From: Rhodospirillales bacterium
GTDB lineage: Bacteria; Pseudomonadota; Alphaproteobacteria; Rhodospirillales; Magnetospirillaceae
Assembly (NCBI GenBank): GCA_014380005.1
Contig: JACMKT010000026.1
Location: 1 to 36,941, forward strand
Length of the DNA: 36,941 nt
Direction: 5' to 3'
Shown: piece after piece, positions 16,382 through 25,361 of the stretch
How the letters are laid out: each line of letters starts with the position of its first letter
Position numbering within the stretch: the first letter of the stretch is position 1
Translations under genes and position numbers: made by a program
The notes under the pieces: model-generated
Told to the model about the DNA's origin: nothing
The model's database searches: none
The model's input: only the letters and a program-made list of their open reading frames with translations

Positions 16382-16424
16382 CACCATGGACCCCGGATCG
16401 GCGCTACGCTTGTCCGGGGTGACG
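16382..16424. repeat. Half copy of the palindromic element at 1341-1423
   Basis: CACCATGGACCCCGGATCGG onwards to GGGGTGACG matches 1381-1423 in 42 of 43 bases. Only the right arm, with the hairpin CCCCGGA...TCCGGGG, is present; the left arm has been lost. Confidence 0.8.
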
Positions 16425-16485
16425 CCATCCGTGTTTATCCGTGAAGCGGTGACCGCGCACACCTGCCAGCAACCCAAATCGAATT

Positions 16486-16590
16486 TGTCATTTCGAACGA
16501 AGCGAAGCTGAGGAGAAATCTTGCCTCAGCGAAAACGCCGTCCGTCGAGAAACAAGATTTCTCCTCGCCTGCGGCTCGTTCGAAATGACA
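16486..16590. repeat. Inverted-repeat extragenic element (TGTCATTTCGAACGA type)
   Basis: The outer 15-base arms, including TTTCGAACGA and TCGTTCGAAA, are perfect inverted repeats (16486-16500 and 16576-16590). An inner 14-base pair GAGGAGAAATCTTG / CAAGATTTCTCCTC (16510-16523 and 16553-16566) is also perfect. The transcript would fold into a long interrupted hairpin on either strand. Confidence 0.8.
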
Positions 16591-16606
16591 CGCGCTTTTC
16601 GCCCCG

Positions 16607-17212
16607 CTAAACCAGCCCCTCCGCCTGCAACGCCTGCCGCACCTTCTCCCGCCCCCGCACCCGGTCCATGAAGGCGCGCAGATTGGCGTAGGGGCTCAGA
16701 TCCACATTGTGGAAGCCGCACCAATTGACCACGGTGAACAAATAGGCATCGGCGGCGGTGAACGTGTCGCCCATCAGATACGCGCGGGCGGCCAGTTCCT
16801 GGTCGAGCCACGCGAAGCGCCGCGCCAGACGGTCGCGGGCGCCCTGCTTGATTTCTTCCGGGATGGCGGGGTTCCACAGCGGGCCGAACGTCTTGTGCAC
16901 CTCGGAGCTGACGAAGGTCAGCCATTCCTGCAGGCGGTAGCGCGCCATGGTGCCGCAAGCGGGGGCAAGGCCGGATGCGGGGGTCTGGTCGGCGAGGTAC
17001 TGCATGATGGCGACGCCCTCGGTCAGGGTTTGGCCGTCATCCAGCACCAAGGCGGGCACGTAGCCCTTGATATTGATGGCGTTGAAGTCGGTGCCGTCCT
17101 CGCAACGGTGTTCCTTCAAATCCACCTTGACCAGTTGGAGCGGCAGGCAGGCCTCGGCGGCGACGATGTGCGAAGCCAGCGAGCAGGCGCCGGGGGTGTA
17201 GTAGAGCTTCAT
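16607..17212 (-). CDS. Glutathione S-transferase, beta class-like
   Basis: A 201-residue cytosolic GST. The N-terminal thioredoxin-like domain (MKLYYTPGACSLASHIVAAEA) carries the Cys10 typical of bacterial beta-class enzymes. The cis-proline and glutathione-binding strand follow in GYVPALVLDDGQTLTEGVAIMQYLAD (about residues 54-80). The C-terminal helical domain contains YLMGDTFTAADAYLF, the usual GST N-capping box. Such enzymes bind glutathione and conjugate or reduce electrophiles; the natural substrate is unknown. The start at 17212 is set by the family N-terminus and a GGAG sequence 9 bases upstream. It is transcribed alone, divergent from tRNA-His. Confidence 0.9.
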   Translation of the reverse strand: MKLYYTPGACSLASHIVAAEACLPLQLVKVDLKEHRCEDGTDFNAINIKGYVPALVLDDGQTLTEGVAIMQYLADQTPASGLAPACGTMARYRLQEWLTFVSSEVHKTFGPLWNPAIPEEIKQGARDRLARRFAWLDQELAARAYLMGDTFTAADAYLFTVVNWCGFHNVDLSPYANLRAFMDRVRGREKVRQALQAEGLV

Positions 17213-17273
17213 GGCATAATCTCCGTGGCTGAGCGGCCCCATCAACTTACCTGAAAAACGTTGAAAGTGGTGC

Positions 17274-17303
17274 TTGACGGCAGGGGGGCCTTTTGGGTAC
17301 ACA
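17274..17303 (+). promoter_or_regulatory. Sigma-70 promoter of tRNA-His
   Basis: TTGACG at 17274-17279 and TACACA at 17298-17303, 18 bases apart. The -10 box ends 14 bases before the tRNA. Confidence 0.6.
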
Positions 17304-17317
17304 TTCGGCCTCGCGGT

Positions 17318-17395
17318 GGCGGGTGTAGCTCAGTTGGTTAGAGCGCCAGTTTGTGGTACTGGATGTCGGCGGTTCAATTCCGCTCACTCGCCCCA
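17318..17395 (+). tRNA. tRNA-His (anticodon GTG)
   Basis: A 78-base cloverleaf counting the encoded extra G(-1) at 17318 and the encoded CCA. The acceptor stem GCGGGTG pairs with CACTCGC with one G-T wobble, and G(-1) faces C73, the histidine identity pair. The anticodon stem CCAGT/ACTGG holds the loop TTGTGGT with anticodon GTG. The T loop is TTCAATT. Confidence 0.95.
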
Positions 17396-17693
17396 CTCCC
17401 CCTTCTTTCGATTCCGGTAAAACGGCCATCCTGATGGATGCGCCGCGAAAACCTGTGCGCATCCCCCATGCCCCTGATTCTGCAAATAATTTTCACGCGC
17501 ATGGGTGAGCCCTTACACGATTTCGGTAGGGCGCTCCCCACGCATTTGGGCATTTCCTACCAACTATGAACGCGTGGCTACCTCTCTCAGAAGGTGGGAG
17601 GCGGGACGCCGCTCGGATAAGACTCGGCTCAGAAAGATCCAACTCTCGGGACACATTTGCCCGAAAGCTGCCTTCCAACGCACGGGGACTGAT
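17396..17693. other. Gap between tRNA-His and the LuxR-type regulator
   Basis: About 300 bases without a supported gene. It is presumably the leader and promoter region of the regulator. I see no convincing -35/-10 pair, terminator or repeat. The reading frame of the regulator is open upstream to 17505, but that extension lacks a ribosome binding site and family similarity. Confidence 0.5.
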
Positions 17694-18443
17694 ATGCAGA
17701 ACGTGGAAATGCTTCTCATTGATGCCAACAAGCTGTTTCGGGAAGGCCTGAAGAAGCTTTTGGACGGATCGTCCTTCGTGATCTCCGACGAGGCGGACAG
17801 CATGGCCGAGGGCTTGGTGCGGCTGGAAGCGGGCATGAAGCCGAAGATCGCCCTGGTGGAGTTCGACGCCGGCTCGGACGACATCACCGTGCTGCAGCAG
17901 ATGCGCGAAAAGCATGCCGACCTCAAGCTGGTGGTGTTGGCCGCCAGCACCCGCAACATCCACAATCTGGCGCGCTGCTTCGAAGCCGGCGCCGATGCTT
18001 ACCTGCTGAAGAACATCTCGCCCGACGCCCTTAAGCAATCGCTGAAGCTGGTGCTGCTGGGCGAAAAAGTGTTCCCCACCCGGTTGGCCGCCATGCTGAT
18101 TTCCGGTCAGGTGGACACCCAGCGCCCGGCCACCGCCTCCCCCGATCTGGAAGGCCTGTCCGAGCGTGAAATCCAGATTCTGCGCTGCCTGCTGAACGGC
18201 CACCCCAACAAGGTGATCGCCAAGAAGCTGAGCATCACCGAAGCCACGGTGAAGGTGCATCTGAAGGGCGTGCTGAAGAAGATCAACGCCGCCAACCGCA
18301 CCCAGGCCGCCATCTGGGCGCTCAATAACGGCCTGTCGGCGGAAAACGCCGCCATCATCTCGCCGCGACGCGGCGCCGTGGCCCATGGCGGCGGCACCAC
18401 GCCCACCAGCGCCAGCCCCATGGAGTTCGGGTCGGGGGTGTAG
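17694..18443 (+). CDS. LuxR/NarL-type response regulator with atypical receiver
   Basis: A 249-residue protein. Residues 3-120 form a receiver-like domain and residues about 150-212 a LuxR helix-turn-helix (LSEREIQILRCLLNGHPNKVIAKKLSITEATVKVHLKGVLKKI). In the receiver the strand PKIALVEF aligns with PDLVLLDL, placing Glu56 where the phosphorylated Asp belongs. Only one acidic residue (D10) remains of the usual pair; the conserved Lys is present (LLK, 106). It may therefore be active without phosphorylation. A Gly/Ala-rich tail follows the DNA-binding domain. GGGGA 6 bases before the ATG supports the start. No histidine kinase lies nearby, so it is an orphan. Its targets are unknown. Confidence 0.85.
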   Translation: MQNVEMLLIDANKLFREGLKKLLDGSSFVISDEADSMAEGLVRLEAGMKPKIALVEFDAGSDDITVLQQMREKHADLKLVVLAASTRNIHNLARCFEAGADAYLLKNISPDALKQSLKLVLLGEKVFPTRLAAMLISGQVDTQRPATASPDLEGLSEREIQILRCLLNGHPNKVIAKKLSITEATVKVHLKGVLKKINAANRTQAAIWALNNGLSAENAAIISPRRGAVAHGGGTTPTSASPMEFGSGV

Positions 18444-18451
18444 TCGCCTCC

Positions 18452-18958
18452 CTACCCCACCAGGGACTTGACCAAACTGACCGCCGCGTCGAAATCCGGT
18501 TGAACCGGATGCGGGCCGGCGGTCAGCATCAAATTGTCCACTAGGCCGAAATCCTCGACGATCATGCCGTGCTGGCGGCACCACACCCGGCCCTGGTCGT
18601 CGGGGTCGGAGGGCACGCGGGTCAGGTAAGCGGCAGTGTCTTCGCACCATGCCACCACCGGCTTGCCCAACGCTTCCGCATAGCCCATTTCCCACGCCGT
18701 CCCGGCATCGGCGCCGGGGCCACGGAAGGGCGAGATGCAGGCGATGACCGCGTCGCACGCGATGATCTTTTCCTTGTTCAGCGTGCGGATGGCGGCGGCC
18801 TTGCCGGCGGGGTCGAGCGCCGACAAATCCAGCGCGCCGATCTCGGGCGTCACCGCCTTCAACCCGGCCTTGTCGCAAATCTCCACCAGATATTCGAACA
18901 GGGCCTTGGCGGCGGGATGGAACACGGCGGGACCGGCCAGATAGACGCTTTTGGTCAT
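18452..18958 (-). CDS. Nucleoside 2-deoxyribosyltransferase-family protein
   Basis: A 168-residue protein of the nucleoside deoxyribosyltransferase fold. The N-terminal strand VYLAGPAVF and the active-site region DAVIACISPFRGPGADAGTAWEMGYAEALGKPV are typical; the Glu of AWEMGYA is the expected nucleophile. Family members transfer deoxyribose between bases or hydrolyse nucleotides, in salvage or clean-up. The start at 18958 gives the family N-terminus directly; the upstream signal is weak. It is the last gene of the minus-strand run ppc, pepN, outer-membrane-sorting-like gene, with an 85-base gap ahead of it. It ends 8 bases from the convergent regulator gene. Confidence 0.8.
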   Translation of the reverse strand: MTKSVYLAGPAVFHPAAKALFEYLVEICDKAGLKAVTPEIGALDLSALDPAGKAAAIRTLNKEKIIACDAVIACISPFRGPGADAGTAWEMGYAEALGKPVVAWCEDTAAYLTRVPSDPDDQGRVWCRQHGMIVEDFGLVDNLMLTAGPHPVQPDFDAAVSLVKSLVG

Positions 18959-19043
18959 AGGTTTTCTTTCACCAGAGAGCGGCGGGCACCAGATGGCGGC
19001 GGAGCGTGTGGATTTTGGCGGATGAGCCGGGCCGCGCCAAGGG

Positions 19044-19727
19044 CTAAGGCTTGAACACCCCATCACCCAGGGCGGAATTGATCTCCACCTTGTCCAGCCG
19101 GCTTTCCCCCGTGGTTATGCCCATGGCGGCGTGACCTTCGCGGTGGGCCACCAAGACGCCATCCACTTTGCGGAAATCGTCGTAATCGGTGACGAATTCC
19201 ATGATTTGTCCGCCCATGGACAGCAAGCCGCGCGAGCGCCGGATCAGGGCCTGGGCGGGATCGATCTGAGCTTCCACAATCATGCCCTCACCCAAATCCA
19301 CCGCCAGAACCTTCCAGCCCTCAGGCGTAGTGCCGGTCAGCTTGGGCGGCTTCTCGCTCAGCAGCAGAGGCAGGCGGAACCGGGCGGCTTGCAGCTTGGT
19401 GGCGGTGACCAGCGGGCCTTGGGCCGGGGCGCCGTTCTTATAGGCGATGGTCTTGTCGAGGATACGGCTTTCCTCCTCGCCATTGGGATAGCGGGTGTCC
19501 AGGCGCAGGCGGTCGGGGCTGGCGAACCAGCGTTCCACCGTGCCGGTCTGGCCGGTGCGCAGGGACGAAATCTGCCCGGTCTCATGCAGGGTGCGGATGG
19601 CCGCCAGCTTCTGGCGCCCGCCATAATTGGCGACCACCTTGTCCACCAAAGTGGAAACCTCGTCGGCCCCGGCAGCGGCGGGAAGGAACAGCAAGGCCAT
19701 CAAGGCCAGAACGGCGCGTCCACGCAT
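19044..19727 (-). CDS. Exported outer-membrane lipoprotein-sorting-like protein
   Basis: A 227-residue protein with a clear signal peptide (MRGRAVLALMALLFLPAAAGADE). The mature part (VDKVVANYGGRQKLAAIRTLHETGQIS...GTVERWFASPDRLRLDTRYPNGEEE) resembles periplasmic proteins of the LolA/LolB-like or lipoprotein-sorting superfamily, with an unclosed beta barrel and repeated amphipathic strands. It has no lipobox cysteine. The substrate is unknown. GGGGGA lies 7-8 bases before the ATG at 19727. It follows the pepN stop by 17 bases, so it is very likely cotranscribed with it. Confidence 0.65.
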   Translation of the reverse strand: MRGRAVLALMALLFLPAAAGADEVSTLVDKVVANYGGRQKLAAIRTLHETGQISSLRTGQTGTVERWFASPDRLRLDTRYPNGEEESRILDKTIAYKNGAPAQGPLVTATKLQAARFRLPLLLSEKPPKLTGTTPEGWKVLAVDLGEGMIVEAQIDPAQALIRRSRGLLSMGGQIMEFVTDYDDFRKVDGVLVAHREGHAAMGITTGESRLDKVEINSALGDGVFKP

Positions 19728-19744
19728 GAAAGTTCCCCCCTTGG

Positions 19745-22378
19745 CTACAACACCAGCGCCTTCGCCACGATCTCGCCCACGTCGCGCGACAGGCCGGGCT
19801 TGGCCGCGATGCGTTCCAACTGCGCCTTCATCAGCGCCTGACGGGCCGCGTCGTAACGCTTCCACCGCATGAGCGAGCGCACCATGCGCGAGGCCACTTG
19901 CGGGTTGGTGGAATCCAGCTCGATCACCCGGTCGGCCACGAATTCATACCCGGCGCCGTCCAGGGCATGCACCCATTTGGGGTTGCCGGCAAAGCCGCCG
20001 ATCAGAGCGTAAATCTTGTTGGGCTCACTGGCATCAAAGGCGGGGTGGACCAGCAGGGCCTTAACCCGCTCCAACACATCGGGCCAATTGGCCATGGCCT
20101 GCAGGGCCAGCCATTTGTTGACCACCAGCTTCTCGCTTTGCCATTGCTGGAAAAAGGCATCCAGCGCCGGCTGGGTGGCATCCGCACCAAACAGGGTCAA
20201 GGCACCCAAGGCCGCCATCTGGTCGGTCATGCAGGTGGCGGTACGGAACTGCTCCTGGGTCAGGGCCAGCATTTCGTCGGTTTTGGTAAAGGCCAGGAAG
20301 CTTAGCGCCACATTGCGCAGGCGGCGCTTGCCGATGGCCTGGGGGGTCAAGGAATAGCCCGGTTCGGTCAGGGCGTTGCGGACCCGCTTCAACGGTTCGT
20401 AAAAGCGCCGGCCCATGGCTTCGGCCAGGAATAGGGTGGCGGCGTAAATGCCGTCCACGTCAATGACCTCCATGCGCTCGCCCAGCACCGAGAAGCCCGC
20501 CCACCCCAGGGCCTCGGCGGCAAAGGCCGGGTCGGTGGCGTGATCGGCCAGCACCTTGCCCCAGGCAGCGGCAAAGCCCTCGTCCAGGGTCAGTTCCTCA
20601 CCGGCGCGGAACTTGCGGATCAGTTCGAGAATGACCCGGATAGCCAATTCCTGCCCGGCATCCCAGCGATTGAACGCGTCGGAATCGTTGGCCATGAGGA
20701 AGGCCAGATCGGCCTCGGCATAGGGCGCGTCCACCACCACCGGGGCGGAGAAACCACGGAACAGGGACGGCACCGCCGGTTCAGCCACGTCTTCGAAGAC
20801 GAAGCTGGTCTGGGCTTCGGTCAGGTTCAGCACCCGCGTGGTGCCGTGGGCGGCGTTCTCGCCTTCCAGCCGCAGCGGCACGTCACCGCTTTTGCCCACC
20901 AGCCCCAGCGCCACCGGGATGTGGAAGGGCAGCTTTTCTTCCTGGCCCGGTGTGGGCTTGGTGGCCTGGGACAAGGTCAGGGTCAGGCGCTTGGTGGCTG
21001 GGTCATGGGTCCAGGCGGCGGTGATCTTGGGGGTGCCGGCCTGGGCGTACCAGCGGCGGAACTGGGCCAGATCCACGCCCGAGGCGGTCTCCATGGCGGC
21101 GACGAAATCTTCGCAGGTGACCGCGCTGCCGTCATGGCGGGCGAAGTACAGATCCATGCCCTTACGGAAGGATTCCGCGCCGATCAGGGTGTGGATCATG
21201 CGGATGATTTCGGCACCCTTCTCGTAGACGGTCGATGTATAGAAGTTGTTGATCTCCACATAGGATTCCGGCCGGATGGGATGGGCCATGGGGCCGTTAT
21301 CCTCGGGGAATTGCGACGCGCGCAGGGCCCGCACATCCTCGATGCGCTGCAGGCCCCGGCTGTTCATGTCCGCCGAGAATTCCTGGTCGCGGAAGACGGT
21401 CAGGCCTTCCTTCAGGGTCAGCTGGAACCAGTCGCGGCAGGTGACCCGGTTGCCGGTCCAATTGTGGAAATATTCGTGGGCGATAACCGATTCGATGCCG
21501 AGGAAATCGCCGTCGGTAGCGGTTTCCTGCTTCGCCAGCACGTATTTGCTGTTGAAGATATTCAGGCTTTTGTTCTCCATGGCGCCCATGTTGAAGTGGG
21601 ACACGGCGACCACGTTGTAGATATCCAAATCGTATTCCAGGCCGAACACCTGTTCGTCCCATTCCATGGCCTTCCTCAAGGATTCGAGGGCATGGCCGAC
21701 CTGATCCTCATTGCCATGCTCCACCCAGAATTTCAGCGCCGCTTCGCGGCCCGAGCGGGTGGTGAAGCTGCCTTCCACCAGGGCCAGATCGCCGGCCACC
21801 AAGGCGAACAGATAGCAGGGCTTGGGGAACGGGTCCGCCCACACCGCACGGTGACGGCCCGCGCCCAAATCGGCGCTGTCCACCAGATTGCCGTTGGACA
21901 ACAGTACCGGGAAGCGCGCGCGGTCGGCGGTGATGGTGACACGGAAACGGGCCATGACGTCGGGGCGGTCGGGATACCAGGTGATGCGGCGGAAGCCTTC
22001 GGCCTCGCACTGGGTGCACAGCATGCCGCCCGATTGGTACAGGCCCTCCAGCGCGGTGTTGGTGGTGGGGTCGGTGGCGACCACAGTGGTCAGGGTGAAG
22101 GCATCGGGCACATTGTCGATGATCAGCCGCTCGCCGTCCATGCGGTACTGGGCGGGCTGGCCGTCGATCTCGACCCGGCGGGTCTCCAATTCCTGACCGT
22201 CCAGTTCCAGCGGACCGGGGGCGTTGCGGCGCAGCTTCAGATCGGCCCGCACCTCCACTTCCGCCTCGCCAATGTCGAAGGCCAACTCCACCGCATCCAC
22301 CCAGAAAACCGGCGGAGCATAATCGGCACGGCGGATGGTCTGGGGGGCGGCTTCGGTATCGGCGCGGTCGAGGGGCAT
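19745..22378 (-). CDS. pepN: Aminopeptidase N (M1 family)
   Basis: An 877-residue zinc aminopeptidase that removes N-terminal residues from peptides in the cytoplasm. The substrate motif GAMENKSLNIFN and the zinc site HEYFHNWTGN with the second-sphere Glu in LKEGLTVFRDQEF (ligand Glu 19 residues after the second His) are intact at about residues 265-325. The long helical C-terminal domain characteristic of the E. coli-type PepN is present, and the length is normal. It lies 69 bases downstream of ppc on the same strand and just upstream of the outer-membrane-sorting-like gene. The ATG at 22378 fits the family N-terminus. Confidence 0.96.
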   Translation of the reverse strand: MPLDRADTEAAPQTIRRADYAPPVFWVDAVELAFDIGEAEVEVRADLKLRRNAPGPLELDGQELETRRVEIDGQPAQYRMDGERLIIDNVPDAFTLTTVVATDPTTNTALEGLYQSGGMLCTQCEAEGFRRITWYPDRPDVMARFRVTITADRARFPVLLSNGNLVDSADLGAGRHRAVWADPFPKPCYLFALVAGDLALVEGSFTTRSGREAALKFWVEHGNEDQVGHALESLRKAMEWDEQVFGLEYDLDIYNVVAVSHFNMGAMENKSLNIFNSKYVLAKQETATDGDFLGIESVIAHEYFHNWTGNRVTCRDWFQLTLKEGLTVFRDQEFSADMNSRGLQRIEDVRALRASQFPEDNGPMAHPIRPESYVEINNFYTSTVYEKGAEIIRMIHTLIGAESFRKGMDLYFARHDGSAVTCEDFVAAMETASGVDLAQFRRWYAQAGTPKITAAWTHDPATKRLTLTLSQATKPTPGQEEKLPFHIPVALGLVGKSGDVPLRLEGENAAHGTTRVLNLTEAQTSFVFEDVAEPAVPSLFRGFSAPVVVDAPYAEADLAFLMANDSDAFNRWDAGQELAIRVILELIRKFRAGEELTLDEGFAAAWGKVLADHATDPAFAAEALGWAGFSVLGERMEVIDVDGIYAATLFLAEAMGRRFYEPLKRVRNALTEPGYSLTPQAIGKRRLRNVALSFLAFTKTDEMLALTQEQFRTATCMTDQMAALGALTLFGADATQPALDAFFQQWQSEKLVVNKWLALQAMANWPDVLERVKALLVHPAFDASEPNKIYALIGGFAGNPKWVHALDGAGYEFVADRVIELDSTNPQVASRMVRSLMRWKRYDAARQALMKAQLERIAAKPGLSRDVGEIVAKALVL

Positions 22379-22447
22379 GGAGCAAGCCTTCTGGTTTCTG
22401 AGGTCACAGGAAGATAAGCAAAGATGGGGCGCGCCGAAAGGGGTGCC

Positions 22448-25231
22448 CTACCCCGTATTCCTCAACCCCTGCGCCAGCGCATTAATCGACCGCAGCAGCG
22501 GGGTCAGCCAGCGCGCCCGGTCCGGGTCGCCTTCCGGCAAGCGGCGGTAGTGTTTCAGCGCGGTGATCTGGATGTGGTTCAGCGGGTCCAGATAGGGATT
22601 GCGCCGGGCCAGGGACAAAGTCAGCCGGGGATTGTCGGCCAGCAAGGCGGTAGCTTCGGTGATCTTCAGCAGCCAATCCACCGTGCGTCGATATTCATCA
22701 GCGATGCGGGCGAAGATGGTTTCCGCTTCGGCCTCGTCATGGCACAGGCGGGAATATTCGTGGGCGATGGACAGTTCGGATTTGCTGAGCGACATGGCGA
22801 TGTTGCCCAGCAGGGCGCGGAAGAACGGCCATTCGCCATACATGGCGCGCAAGGTTTCCACCTCGCCGCCCCATTGGGACAGGGCCGTGCCCAGGCCGTA
22901 CCACGCCGGAATGGTCTGGCGCGATTGGCCCCAGCCGAACACCCATGGGATGGCGCGCACGGAATATTTCGAGCGGTCGCCCTTGGCCCGGTGGGACGGC
23001 CTGGACCCCATATTGAGCAGCCCGATTTCCGCCACTGGCGTCGCTTCATAGAAATAGTCGATAAAGCTGGGCGTGTGATCGGTGAGGTCGCGATAGGCTT
23101 GCTCGCCCAATTTCGCCAACTGATCCATGACGTCGGTGAATTCGGCCCGGTCGATCCGGCAGGCGAAGGCGATGCCGCAGGACGCCTTCATCAACCCGGT
23201 CAGGCCCATGGTGAGTTCGTATACCGCATTCTCGGGGTTGGAGTATTTGGCCGACAGCACCTCGCCCTGTTCGGTGAATTTGATATCGCCGGTCAGGGTG
23301 CCGGGCGGCTGGGACAGGATGGCGTCGTGAGTGGGGCCGCCGCCGCGTCCCACCGTGCCGCCCCGGCCATGGAACAGGCGCGAGGCCACGCCGTGCTTGG
23401 CGGTCACAGCGGCGATTTCCTTCTGGGCGTTGTACAGGCCCCAGCTTGACGCCAGGATGCCGCCGTCCTTGCAGGAATCCGAATAGCCCAGCATGACTTC
23501 CTGCACCTTGCCGGATGCGGCCAGCAGCGCTTGGTACGAGGGCAGGCCCAGCAGGGTGTCCAGCACCGGGCGGATGCGGGCAAGGTCGTCGATGGTTTCG
23601 AACAAAGGCGAGACCCGCAACTCGCAATGCCAAGAGCCATCGGGACGGCGCCCGGCAAGACCGGAGAACCCGGCCAGGAACAGCACTTCCAGCACATGGC
23701 TGGCCTGATGGGTCATGGAGATGACATAGGCGCCGAACGCCTTGGCGCTGATCTCGCCCTTCAGCCCCTTGATTGTGGACAGCACGTCCAGCACCTCGCG
23801 GGTCTCGGGCGACAATTGGTCCACGAACAACAGCGGCGTGCCGCCATGGGACAGCAATTCGTCCAGCACCTTGACCCGCCCGGCCTCGTCCAAGGCGGCG
23901 TAATCGGGCAAATTGGGGGCGCAGGCGAACAATTCGGTCACCGCCTGGGTGTGGCGGGCGGAATCCTGGCGCACGTCCAATTGGGCCAGGAAGAAGCCGA
24001 AGGTTTCCGCCTGGACCATGAGGTCTTTCAAACCGGCTTCGGCCAGATTGCCGTCGCCATGGCTGGCAAGCGAGCGGGCGATGACGCTGAAATCCGTCAG
24101 GAAATCGGCCTCGCCGCCATAGCATCCCTGCGTGCCGGGATCGGGCTGCCCGTCCAACAGCGCCTCCAGCCGGGCGATCTGGCGGCCCAGGCGGTGATGC
24201 ATGATGTGCAGCTTCAGGCGATAGGGTTCCTGGGCATAGCGCCGGGGGTTGTTGCCCAACACCGCGTCCAGCACATCCCGATCGGCGCCCAGCCTTTCCT
24301 GGAATTCATCGGACGGCGTGACCAGGGTGGAGGACAAGGTCAGTTCCAGGGCCAGCGCCTCGATGCGCCGACGATAGCGTTTCAGCACCTCGCGCGCTTG
24401 CAGGCGCAGGGCCAGCCGGGTTGCTTCGTGGGTGACAAACGGGTTGCCGTCGCGGTCGCCGCCAATCCACGAGCCCAGGCGGATGATGGGCGGCACCGTG
24501 ATGGAGGCGGCCTCGTCGCCATAGGCGTTGCGCAGGGCGCGCTCCAGATTGCGGTGGATACGCGGCACGGCATCGAACAGGGTCTCGCGGAAATAGAACA
24601 GGCCGTTCTTGATCTCGTCTTCCACGCGGGGACGGTGGACGCGGACCTCGTCAGTCTTCCACAGCACTTGGATCTGGTTGCGCAAATCCTGCTCGATCTC
24701 GGCCCGCTCGGGGCCGGGGCTGGCAGAGTCCAGGCGACGGGTCAGCACGTCCAGGCGGCGCTGGACCTCCAGCACGGTGCGGCGCTTGGCCTCGGTGGGA
24801 TGGGCGGTGAAGACCGGCTGGAAGCGCAGATGGCTCAGCAAATCGGCCACCCGTTCGGCATCAACGCCTTGCGCCTTCATCTCATGCAGGGTGTGGTCGA
24901 ACGAGCCGTACCACAGGCGCTCGCCGCGCTGGACCCGGCGGCGACGGTCCTGATGGGCCCAATCATCCTCGGCGATGTTGGCCAGCAGGAAATACAGGCT
25001 GAACGCCCGCACCACATGGGACAACAGATGGGGGTCCAGGCCGGCGATGACCTCCATCAACCGGCGCCGTTTGTCCGCATCCTCGCGCTGGCGCAATTCG
25101 ATGAAACCTTTGCGCAGGATTTCGACGGTCGCCAACACCTCGCGCGCTTCGTGCTGCTGCAGCACATCGCCCAGCATGCTGCCCAGCAATTTGACCCGGG
25201 CGCGCAAATCCTTGTCATCGGTCAGTGGCAT
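22448..25231 (-). CDS. ppc: Phosphoenolpyruvate carboxylase
   Basis: A 927-residue bacterial-type enzyme that carboxylates PEP to oxaloacetate, refilling the TCA cycle. The catalytic His motif FTAHPTEAKRRT lies near residue 140. IGGDRDGNPFVT, GYSDSCKDGG (about 580) and FHGRGGTVGRGGGPTHDA (about 620) are the other active-site signatures, and the conserved C-terminal end is GLRNTG. A strong ribosome binding site (AAGGAGG, 4 bases before the ATG) fixes the start. It is the first gene of a four-gene minus-strand run with pepN; the functional link to pepN is unclear. It supplies the C4 acids that both fumarases in the window act on. Confidence 0.98.
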   Translation of the reverse strand: MPLTDDKDLRARVKLLGSMLGDVLQQHEAREVLATVEILRKGFIELRQREDADKRRRLMEVIAGLDPHLLSHVVRAFSLYFLLANIAEDDWAHQDRRRRVQRGERLWYGSFDHTLHEMKAQGVDAERVADLLSHLRFQPVFTAHPTEAKRRTVLEVQRRLDVLTRRLDSASPGPERAEIEQDLRNQIQVLWKTDEVRVHRPRVEDEIKNGLFYFRETLFDAVPRIHRNLERALRNAYGDEAASITVPPIIRLGSWIGGDRDGNPFVTHEATRLALRLQAREVLKRYRRRIEALALELTLSSTLVTPSDEFQERLGADRDVLDAVLGNNPRRYAQEPYRLKLHIMHHRLGRQIARLEALLDGQPDPGTQGCYGGEADFLTDFSVIARSLASHGDGNLAEAGLKDLMVQAETFGFFLAQLDVRQDSARHTQAVTELFACAPNLPDYAALDEAGRVKVLDELLSHGGTPLLFVDQLSPETREVLDVLSTIKGLKGEISAKAFGAYVISMTHQASHVLEVLFLAGFSGLAGRRPDGSWHCELRVSPLFETIDDLARIRPVLDTLLGLPSYQALLAASGKVQEVMLGYSDSCKDGGILASSWGLYNAQKEIAAVTAKHGVASRLFHGRGGTVGRGGGPTHDAILSQPPGTLTGDIKFTEQGEVLSAKYSNPENAVYELTMGLTGLMKASCGIAFACRIDRAEFTDVMDQLAKLGEQAYRDLTDHTPSFIDYFYEATPVAEIGLLNMGSRPSHRAKGDRSKYSVRAIPWVFGWGQSRQTIPAWYGLGTALSQWGGEVETLRAMYGEWPFFRALLGNIAMSLSKSELSIAHEYSRLCHDEAEAETIFARIADEYRRTVDWLLKITEATALLADNPRLTLSLARRNPYLDPLNHIQITALKHYRRLPEGDPDRARWLTPLLRSINALAQGLRNTG

Positions 25232-25361
25232 GGTGCCTCCTTAGCTTATCTGGCCCGCCCGCCCGCTACCGGCATCCGCCGAACCGAGTATTGCTTTGGA
25301 CCAGTGCCCTTTGCCGGGCAAAGCTGCGTATAGTGGTCAGACCAGCAAGTGAGAGGTGACC

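Larger units (their letters stand above)
16207..16606. other. 400-base gene-free gap made up largely of repeats
   Basis: Between the convergent thermonuclease and GST genes I find no credible coding frame. The gap holds three different inverted-repeat or palindromic elements in tandem (16262-16351, 16382-16424, 16486-16590), which together cover about 60 percent of it. Confidence 0.75.

Noticed and set aside
20540..22417. Long open frame of about 625 codons on the plus strand opposite pepN
   Set aside because: It is antisense to a complete, motif-bearing aminopeptidase N. Its His/Gln/Gly-rich composition is what reverse reading of GC-rich coding DNA gives, and it has no family features.
23531..25333. 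Open frame of 600 codons on the plus strand opposite ppc
   Set aside because: Antisense to PEP carboxylase, with no recognisable domain.
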